From NCBI RefSeq assembly GCF_047948215.1, contig NC_134456.1, positions 83,034,515-83,098,514 of the forward strand: 64,000 bases of DNA. The letters are read 5' to 3'. The position numbers and the translations under genes are program-made. Below are positions 55,620 to 64,000 of this stretch, piece after piece (position 1 is the stretch's first letter; each line of letters starts with the position of its first letter). A model generated the notes under the pieces. The model did not search any database. It had not been told where the DNA came from and was given only the letters and a program-made list of their open reading frames with translations. Origin of the DNA: Lycorma delicatula (taxonomy: Eukaryota; Arthropoda; Insecta; Hemiptera; Fulgoridae).

Positions 55620-57781
55620 GGGAAATGAAAATAAATTAAATGGATATATCAGGACTAAGCGAAATAAGATGGAAGGACAGGGTGAAATGAAGAGTAAAAA
55701 GATCACCATAATCTACTCTGGAAAAAAGAAAGGAAAAATTGGAGGCAATAATTATGAGGAATGAAATAGTAAAATGGGTGCAGAAAGTATGTTTATAAAT
55801 GATGCAAGTATAAATACCAAAATTGAATTATGAAGAAGATATTAAAGAAATGTATAAGAGTAATGAAGATGTCATAAAATCAGAAAATATCTGCTGTAAG
55901 GCTGTTGGGAGACTGGAATGCTGAGAAATTGAAGAAGGAACTATGGTAGGTGATGAAATGAAGAATAGCTTTAAAGAAAGTAGAGAATGCAAAAGTAGTT
56001 AAGAAATAGAATCTAGAAAGTTGAAGAAACTGGAGGAAATAATGGTAAAAAACTAGTTAAGGCAATTAAAGAAAGCAAAAAGGAAAATGAGAACAGTGAG
56101 GAAATTTGGATAAGAATAAAAATGCCATAGTAAAAACATCAGAGGAAGTCATAGGCTAATATCAGGAAAATGGAGCAATAAAATCATGGGTAACAAAAGA
56201 AATGCTAAAGAAAAATAGAAGCAATATAAGAATAATACAAAAGGAAATGAAAGAGCGATGTATCACAGATTAAACAATGAGTTAAGAAGGAAAACACGAA
56301 ATCTAGGGAAAGGTGATTAAAGGAAGAATGCAATGATATTGAGGATCTAGAAAAAAAAGGCAGTATGAAATGATGTATAGGAAAGTGGGTATTACATGGG
56401 GTAAATGGAAAGAGAATTATAAAATGAGAGAAATTGAGGATAAGGATGGTAAAATGCTATGAGAGGAGAAAGATGGAAGGAATATGTAGAGAACCTGAGG
56501 AACTAAACATAGAAAAAAAATGGGAGGTAGCTGAAGAGGATAAAGGACATTCATATTAAAATGTTAAGTACAGAAAGCAGTTAAAAGAAATTAATAAGAA
56601 ATCAACTGGAGCAGATTTCCCATAGAATTTTATAATTGCTTAAAGGAGGAAGGAGTGGAAGAAATATTGGATGATGAAATACATAGGATATACAGTACGG
56701 GAAAATGGCCAGAAGACTTAGTATAATAATGATATATACTTAGTTATAATGATACATATTTCTTTTATTTTTATTAATACACCTTTATAATGTACCTTAG
56801 TAATGATACTTATTCCGAAGAAAACAAGTACCAGAAAATACATATATTTATGTGAGACAAACATCAGCAATGAAAGTAAATAAGAATGTGGCTGGATGGT
56901 TCGAAGCCAAAGTGTTAGGCAAAGATGCTGCCTCTCACTGATGCTGTTCAACATTTACATTAAGATATGATGGAATATATTAGATGAGAAGAAAGAATAA
57001 GTATAGGAGGATGAAAAATAAGATATATGTTTCCTGATGACCTGGAATTCTAGCTGATGGCACACATGCAGTTAAAAGATTGTTAACAGTCCTGGAGGAA
57101 GCAATGAAAAAGTATGAAAAGAAAATAGATATAGAAAAAAAAAGTAAAGTAATGGAAGTAAACAACAAAGAGGTTTTAGTGATAAGGATACGTGAAGGAA
57201 GATAGAAAACATAAAAAATTAGAGATATTTGGGTACTATAGTGACAGAGGACTGGAAATAAAAGAGAGCAACTTGCATATACTGTGACAAAGTGCAATGC
57301 AAATGAAAACAATGGCAATGGAAACCTTCAATAAGAAGAGGGAATTGCTACGTACTTAAAATCTAGATTTCAAATTAAGGAAGAGGTTGGCAAATGCTAT
57401 GTACAGAGTATCTTGCTTCATGGTAATAAGTACAAATGATGAAAAAGATTTGAGACTTTTGAAATACGAATATGAAGAAGAATAGAGAAAATAAAATGTA
57501 CAAAAGTGAGGAATGAGGAATTAATAAACAGGATTAAAGAAGTACGAGCACTTATGCAGGAAGTACACAATAGAAAAGGAAACTAGTTAAGAGATGTGGT
57601 TAGAGAAAAATCTAGGCTCAGTTGAAGGAGAAAGGAACCAAGGAAGAAGACTGAAGTTAAACGAATGAGGTGACAATTGGAAACTCAAGGAGGTGAAGGA
57701 AAAGGCTTCGGACAAAAATGGATGAAGACAAGTTGGCATAAAGGACCTGTCTTCAGGCAGAACACCAGATGATGATGATGA
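55620..57781 (+). mobile_element. RTE/BovB-like LINE, decayed, with GAT-repeat tail
   Basis: Purine-rich plus strand with degraded LINE blocks in order: DISGLSEIRWKD (endonuclease N-part), EERISIGG and FPDDLEF (remnant of the F-A-D-D box), EEAMKKYEKKIDIEKKSKVM, then LKEVKEKASDKNG. The 3' end reads CTTCAGGCAGAACACCAGAT and then a short GAT microsatellite, like RTE-type elements that end in simple repeats. Heavily mutated. Minus-strand open readings here are shadows. Confidence 0.8.
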
Positions 57782-57851
57782 CGTATTTTACATCAATTTG
57801 TTTTTCTTTGCTGTTCAAACATCAGGCTGACAGCCAATTATAGTTTCTGTT

Positions 57852-58530
57852 CCTTTTTACTATTTTGTACAAAGTAAAGGAAGTATTGTGATTACAAAAG
57901 AATTTAGTTTTCAGATTTCAGCGGAAATATGCATTTTGACTAGTTTCAGCATGTCTGTACATACGTTATATATCTTGTATAACTCAAAAATGATTAGCTA
58001 CAGGATGTTGAAATTTTGGATTTAGGACTGTTATAACATCTAGTTGTGCACCTCTCCTTTTTATTGCAATCAACTGAACCAAAAATGTCCAAAAAAAGCC
58101 CAAAATCTAAAATAATTACATTTTGGACTTTTTCTTAACTGCAGTAATAAGCCCTCATTGAGAGCTTTTCAAAAATATATCATAATTGGTACTTATTTTC
58201 ATTGGTTCCATTGTTATAGACAAATAACATTTTAATTAATGATTTTAATTATCTGGATCTTAGAAGGGAAGCCCATCGATTCAAATCAGATTTCATCTCC
58301 TTTTTTTTAATTTTTTTTTTTTTTTTAATTATACTAATTTATTAATAATTAACAACCTCTGATTGTAAAAAAAATTGCATGATTCAATAATAAAAAAATA
58401 AAAAAAATTTTTTTTAAATATCAGAAGTTATTAATGAAATAAAATTTAAGTACGTTTCATTTTTAAAAAAATGTGTATATATAATTTAATAGGAATACAA
58501 GGAAGTAATGTGGGTCCACATCAGAGGTTT
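57852..58530 (+). repeat. Dispersed repeat, copy B
   Basis: The fuller copy of the element at 4777-5380, same orientation and with a further middle of about 150 bp (around 58010-58140: TTTAGGACTGTTATAACATC...AACTGCAGTAATAAGCC). Ends with ATACAAGGAAGTAATGTGGG. The head hairpin is imperfect here. Confidence 0.8.
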
Positions 58531-58759
58531 TTATGATGGAGAAATTTTTTAATGTATATACAATCCGGACTGGGAGCTGAACCCAGAATTTTTTAAATGA
58601 ATTAGGGTTTCATGGAGGCCCTCCATAAATTTCTGTGGGGGAGGTTTACTGTTTTTTTTTAGTTTTTTTATACAGTATACTAAAAATAGTTCAACAACTA
58701 AGAAAAAAGGTAATAATAAAGTAATATTTTATTACACAAAAAATTTCATATTGATTATA

Positions 58760-59933
58760 TGAGGGGCAAATCAAATATAAACAAGATTTTATTTTTAAAA
58801 CAAATTTATTTATTGAAAAATAAAAGGCAAATATAATTTATTTTTCTATAGTTTCCTGCTTTATAAACACATTTTTCCCAGTGAGAAGAAAGGTTATTTA
58901 TCGCAGCATCGTAGAATGAAGGGGGTTGTGTCAGGAGTCAACTGCGCACGAATCCCTCCATGCCCTCATCTTCAAATCATTGCCTTCCTAGAGCTTTTTT
59001 AAGTGGCCCAAACAGGAAAATTAAAGGGTGATAGGTCCAGGCTGTAGGGAGAATGATCAAGTTGAGTCCAGTGCACTTCTTCTAGTTTTTCAGTTGGTCT
59101 CATCTTTTGCGGTGATGTGGAGCCCTCACCTCATTTAATAGCTCGCAGTAGTAAGCGGTGTTGTTTGTGTGTCGCTCATGCAAAAAATCAATTAGTAAAA
59201 TGCCTTGTCAGTCGAAAAAAGGGAGGAAAGAACCTTGCCAGCTGACAGTCCAGTCTTGGCTTTCACTGGGGCTGCCTCCCCTTTTTTTCACCACTTCATA
59301 CTGGCTTATTAAGACTGGGGAGTGTAGTGATGGAGCCACATTTTGTCACAAGTGACAATCCAACTCAAAAATGCATCACCTTCTTCCACAAACCTTGCTG
59401 TAAGCCTCTGACAAGACTTCCAAACATCAAAACTTCTGATCTGCGGTCAAAAGGCAAGGGACCCATCTGGCACATATATTTTGCAATTTTGGATACTCTC
59501 GCCCATCGATTATCTTCAAGAATGTCTCAAACCGTGCCAATGTTTTCATCTATAATGCTAGTCCACGGGTAGCGATCATGTTCCTCATTTTCCACTTGTT
59601 CTTGTCCTTCCTTGAACTCTTTATGCCAGGCAAACACACGAGTCCTTGACAATGTTTGGTCCTCAAACTGTGCAGTCAGTCAATCTCTGGAAAATTTTCA
59701 TTGCTTGAACTCCTTCATGAGCAAGAAATTTTATAATTATGCGTTGCGCAGGAGAGGGCTGCACATGTTGTTCCGGCATCGTAAGCGTTAATAACAAATT
59801 GCTTGAGAATGTGGAATGGCCAGCTCTTCCCACTCATAATGACCCCACCCAAGCATACTAGAAGCGCGGGCCCAGTCCTACCAATCATAGATGCTCAGAA
59901 ACAAAAATCCCATTTATATTTGATTTACCCTCG
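58760..59933 (-). mobile_element. Mariner transposon with TA duplications
   Basis: About 1.17 kb. Left end TGAGGGGCAAATCAAATATA and right end, read in reverse, CGAGGGTAAATCAAATATAA are inverted repeats of about 30 bp. Flanking TA dinucleotides at 58758-58759 and 59934-59935 are the mariner target duplication. The transposase lies on the minus strand and is inactive. Confidence 0.93.
58850..59779 (-). pseudogene. Mariner transposase pseudogene
   Basis: ATG at 59779-59777 opens MPEQHVQPSPAQRIIIKFLA followed by HEGVQAMKIFQRL, the N-terminal DNA-binding domain. Then frameshifts and stops: RVQGRTRTSGK, and a late LEEVHWTQLDHS block. The latter corresponds to H-P-P-Y-S-P-D-L-A-P-x-D-x-x-L-F just after the catalytic core. 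A single copy is not functional. Confidence 0.85.
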
Positions 59934-59935
59934 TA

Positions 59936-60841
59936 CATTATAATCTCATCTTAATTAGGCCTACATTACAATACTGCAAACCTTATAAGTTGAAATTTTA
60001 ATTAACTGAAAAAAATTATCTTAACTCTTGGGCAACTGAGATCTGACTATATCAACTCAAAAGATTTTTTGGGTCATTTCAATTTTGTATAAAATGTAGG
60101 CAGAAGTGGAAATACTGACTAATTGTAGTAAATTAATCCTAAATAGCACTACTTAAATATTAACTAGATGGTAACAATGTATAAAAATATCTTACTAAGA
60201 CCATACAAGTTCTTAAAACTGTATTTTTTTACAAGATGTCATGCTATTATTCTATGCATATTATGTGCCATACTGAAAATGTTATATGCAATCTCATATA
60301 ACAAACAGTCTCTTCTTAATATAAATATGGCACAGATATCTTTAAGAATAACAAGTAGCCTAAACCGGCGGCTTATTAGGGTAAGTGAAAAGAGTGATGA
60401 TTTCCTTCACAAAAAAAATGTTGCCTTCCCCACACTGTAATTAACTATAAAAGTGACCTTTCACTCAGTTTACCACAGCCAAACTGGCTATACAATAAAA
60501 ATCATTATTCTCAAAAAAAACAATTGTGATCCTTACACCTCAAATGATTTAAACCTGTCACATCAATAAGAAAAACTGGGGCAGACAGTAAAGTAACAAA
60601 TTAATGAATCACTTTCTACGGAAAATAATACCATAAATATATTGCTTACATTATGCCGCAGATATAACATTGTCTCCGCTCAGCAGAAGAAACTTTATGA
60701 TTATTTTCTATAAGTACTAAGTATTTTGAATTAATTTTCCCCATTGTTTAATTTACCAGATAACACTAAAACCATTTTGAAAGCTAAATTTTAAATTACA
60801 ATAAACATAAATAAAATTAAACTGCAAAATATTATACTTAC
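59936..60841. other. GTPase intron, 5' part
   Basis: No further feature supported; the open stretch at 60168-60440 has no family features. Confidence 0.4.
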
Positions 60842-61071
60842 ATTCGCAACTTCAAGATCCATTTTATTTGCCACTATCAACTGTGGTCGCACTGACAGTT
60901 CTTTATTGAATTTTTCTAGCTCATATCTCAGTTTTTCTACTTGATTCCACGGGTCCAATGCAATATCAACCATTATAATCAGAGCTGTACAACGTTGTAC
61001 ATGTCGTAAAAACTGTATTCCAAGGCCTCTATTCTTATGTGAACCCTCTATTATTCCAGGTAAATCTGCCA
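60842..61071 (-). CDS. Mtg2: Obg-family GTPase exon with G3 and G4 motifs
   Basis: Minus strand: acceptor TATCTGCAG before 61071 and donor GTAAGT after 60842. The first two bases complete a split codon (Val if the previous exon ends in G); the end is phase 0. Reads ADLPGIIEGSHKNRGLGIQF (G3, the D-x-P-G switch II of Obg proteins, with the typical G-A/S-H-x-N-R-G-L-G). Then PWNQVEKLRYELEKFNKEL and NKMD (G4, guanine specificity). The P-loop (G1) exon is upstream, not in the window. Pattern fits MTG2/GTPBP5 better than GTPBP10, judged by the PW...LRYELE segment. Confidence 0.88.
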
Positions 61072-62040
61072 CTGCAGATAGTAGAAAAATAATTTTCACA
61101 AAGTATATCATATTTATGGTTTATAATTATCATGCACAATAAATTATTGCTAATCTGTCATCACAATTTTAGAATGCTTTATATAAAATGAACAAGACTT
61201 GCCTAAATATTTAATCTAAATTTAACTTAGGGAAATTTATAAAAATTATGTTTTTATTTTAAACATAATTTGTTAATAATTTATGCAAAGATTTCATGAA
61301 TGTGTCAATTTATAAAACTTGCAAATGCGTATTATTTCCACAACACATTCTTTTAATGTTACAAAGACATTTAATTTTATAAAGCTGTACTGGAAAAAAA
61401 CTGCATGAACAAAACAGCTAAATAATGAACTCTGTACACCCTTGAAGCACTAAAATAATGTTTATACAATAACAGAAATAAAAATATTAAAAAGATTTAA
61501 ACTCAAAGTGATTTCATTCATCACTAACAAGTCAATAATTACTGGGCAATAATAAGTCAGTAATTGCCAATTCACACGATATATTCAACACATTCAGAAA
61601 GTAACTGTGCACTTTGTTACCATGGATAACACTGACATTTTTTCTCTTCAGAATAATAATTTTGTTTTGTTTTTGTTTCTTTATAAAACATTGAGTGGGC
61701 ATAATGTCACACTTTTTACCTTTTTTCCAAAATAACAATTAACAAAAGTCAGATCGAACCTCCATGCATTGTGCCTAGATATATCCAGAACAAACAGGTT
61801 TGGTGAACTGAATCTAAACAAACTTCACAACTTTTATCATCAAGTCATACCCCACTACTACCTCATTAGATGACATCTAGAGTTGTAACTTGGGATCTAG
61901 TCCCACCCTGGTGACCCCTTGACAGTCAGTCATGCAAGGTGTTTTAAGGGATACTCCACCACCAATTATTACTTTTTTCAAATAATTTTTTACTGACAGA
62001 GAGTAATTACTTAAAAATGGCCAATAACTCGAATAATATT
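61072..62040. other. GTPase intron, flank of LINE
   Basis: Gene-free. The part from about 61740 is GC-richer and may be the untranslated start of the LINE to the right. No exon with the P-loop motif was seen. Confidence 0.4.
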
Positions 62041-64000
62041 TGTCACCAAGCAATACCAGAATTCAGAAAACGCAGCATTCATACACATTGGGCTGCCACT
62101 TAGAAGATAACATGCGATCAAAAGAATTGGAATGCCTTAAACCGCACACACAAACAAGAACAACACAAAATCCAAAATCACCTCATTTCCACACAATATA
62201 AACTTACTCACGCAGACTGGTAAACTAAAAATAATTACCTAATGGACCAACACAAAATTCTCATCATGGGACTGCAGGAAATAAGAAACATCAACCAGGA
62301 CACCATGGAATCTCAAGGATATACGCTGTATATACCTGGGAGAGGGTGATGAAAAGTGTTCCATAGCTTGGAACAGGCTCTTTGGTCAGCCTCAAAATAA
62401 TAAACTCTGTACAAGAACTCAAATCACAATCCCCAAGAATCTCAACACTGACTCTAAAAGCATCTAATAAAATCTACACCATAATAAATGCCCCTACCAC
62501 CAATAAAAACAAATCTCTAAAAGACTGGAAAAAAAGCAGAAACGTTCTGGGACCTACTCAACCAGACCGTACGTAATATCCATAAAAATCACATTAAACA
62601 AGTAATCACAGACATCAATGCTCAACTAGACTGAGAAAGAAGATACTGACTGCAACACCATCCGAAAATGACCCACCCAAAAGACAACAAATGAAAACAG
62701 ACAGAGACTCATCGATAGCTGCAGAAACCACAACCTAATCTCAGTCCACATCCTTCAAGAGGAAACCTCAAAAAACTCAAAACCTGGAAACATCCCAACT
62801 ACATTAAAAGAGAATGACAACTAGATTATGTCTTCATGAACAAACACCACCACAAAGAGATCTAAAAAGGAAAAGTCCTCCGAGGAGTAGACACAGGCTT
62901 AGATCACATTATAGTCAAAATTAAAATTAAATTCACTACCCAAAACAACAAACCCCTTAAATTAAAAAAAAATAAATTCTTACAACCTTAAACAAATTGC
63001 AGAATTGGTCCCAATAAAAGTCCATAAAAAGCACCAATGGTGGAACAATAAATGCAAGAGAACAGTGGAAAAGACATGAAGAATGGTTATTACACCAATC
63101 CCAAAAGCGTGAAGCATCCTTCCAAAATCTAGTAAAACAAAGAAAAGAAACCACCAAACCCTAAAGAATAAAAAGACAACACCATAAAGACACACGGAAA
63201 TCAATAAAATAAGAATTCAACAAAATGCAGTTGCAAGACTACCACAAAACCTTCAAAAAAACAACTCAAAAATACGAGCACCCAACCCTACTAATGAAGG
63301 ATGAAAACTATAATCTGGCCCATAACAATAAAGACAATGCAGAAATCCTAGCTAAACATTTCAACAAACTCCTAAATTGTGAAGAACCGACTGAATTCCT
63401 AAACTTTGATGCCAGTACCCCAATAACACCACTGGAAAACATCAAACCTCACAATAAAAGAAGTCTATGAAGCACCGGATTAGATAAAGCAGCAGAAGAT
63501 CGGACCTTTGTAGAGATCTGGAAACATGCAGAAAGACCAGCAAAAATTTCAACAGCTTGTCAACATCTGGATCAACAAAGAACTGCCAGAACACTGAACA
63601 AAACAGACCCTAACAACTACAGGGAAATCTACTTTCAGACACAACATACAATATTCTTTCAAGAATCATCCTCAACAGGATCAATTGACAACTCAAGAAA
63701 GAACTAGGTGTATACAAGGGAGGTTTCAACCCTGGAGGAGCTGTCCAGACCAAATAATGAGTTTCAGGCTAATAATGGATTACAACAGAAAAAGAAAACA
63801 ATTATGAAATTTGAAGAATTTTGTACTTTTGATTTCTGTAGACAAGAAAGCATACAATTGCATACACAGAGAATTCCTATTAAAAATTCTTAAGACTCCT
63901 CAGACTACATCCCAAATTAATAAACATGATAAAACTGACCCACACTGTTTTGGGATCAAAACAGGACTGCGCCAAGGAATCTCACTGCTACTATTCAACT
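62041..64000 (+). mobile_element. LINE with endonuclease and RT, runs off window
   Basis: Adenine-rich plus strand with many stops. Blocks in order: MDQHKILIMGLQEIRNINQD then ESQGYTLYIPGR (endonuclease start), GVDTGLDHIIVKIKIKF (the R-G-A-D-C-G-S-D-H-x-x-V endonuclease motif), DKKAYNCIHREFLLKILKTP (RT block, with the first catalytic Asp decayed to an altered context), and GIKTGLRQGISLLLFN (the G-L-R-Q-G-x-x-L-S-P-x-L-F-N block). The 3' half is outside the window. Confidence 0.85.

Noticed and set aside
56980..57318. 112-codon minus-strand open stretch
   Set aside because: Antisense of the decayed LINE reverse-transcriptase region on the plus strand.
59158..59572. Plus-strand open stretches of 65 and 81 codons
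   Set aside because: Antisense of the mariner transposase pseudogene.

Overview
The window is animal nuclear DNA, most likely from an insect. It is strongly AT-rich, with large introns bounded by GT...AG and a dense load of LINE, SINE and mariner-type DNA-transposon remnants. The combination of repeats suggests a hemipteran; that is an impression, not a demonstration. I see no operons, CRISPR arrays, rRNA or intact tRNA genes.

Gene 1 (+ strand, about 6.7-44.5 kb) is a cordon-bleu (Cobl) family actin regulator. I reconstructed eleven exons by matching splice sites and codon phase: 6717-6892, 13171-13395, 17287-17414, 19071-19252, 21161-21457, 25394-26053, 31410-32594, 33751-33807, 38292-38356, 40905-40993 and 43113-44490. 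They join in one open frame of 1479 residues to a stop, with every junction phase-consistent. The first exon looks like the end of the cordon-bleu ubiquitin-like domain, so the start of the gene lies upstream of the window. The middle is Ser/Asn/Pro-rich with several KRAP-like basic/proline motifs. The extreme C-terminus is a single WH2 actin-binding motif. Exon 5 has a long in-frame extension (to 22371) that looks coding and offers alternative isoforms.

Gene 2 (- strand, 61.1-50.6 kb) is the 3' part of an Obg-family GTPase, probably mitochondrial ribosome-associated GTPase 2 (MTG2/GTPBP5). Exon 60842-61071 carries the G3 and G4 motifs. Last exon 50597-50731 carries G5 and the stop. The intron between them is about 10 kb. 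The P-loop exon is not in the window. The two genes are convergent, about 6 kb apart.

The rest is introns and intergenic DNA full of transposable elements. Degenerate LINE fragments lie at 0.55-3.0 kb, and a 5'-truncated LINE with an 11-bp target-site duplication at 8.69-9.12 kb. A family of long-TIR, IS630/mariner-superfamily transposons occurs at 10.8-12.8, about 36-37.6 and 48.2-50.3 kb. An internally deleted transposon lies at 15.7-16.4 kb and a foldback MITE at 23.95-24.63 kb. tRNA-derived SINEs occur at 11.8, 41.2 and 42.7 kb. Within the intron of gene 2 are a broken Jockey-like element (51.9-55.0 kb), an RTE/BovB-like LINE (55.6-57.8 kb) and a mariner with TA duplications (58.76-59.93 kb). 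A further LINE runs off the right edge (62.0-64.0 kb). I did not find a novel defence or regulatory system. The most interesting points are the alternative exon-5 architecture of the Cobl gene, the related long-TIR transposons, and several large perfect palindromes.
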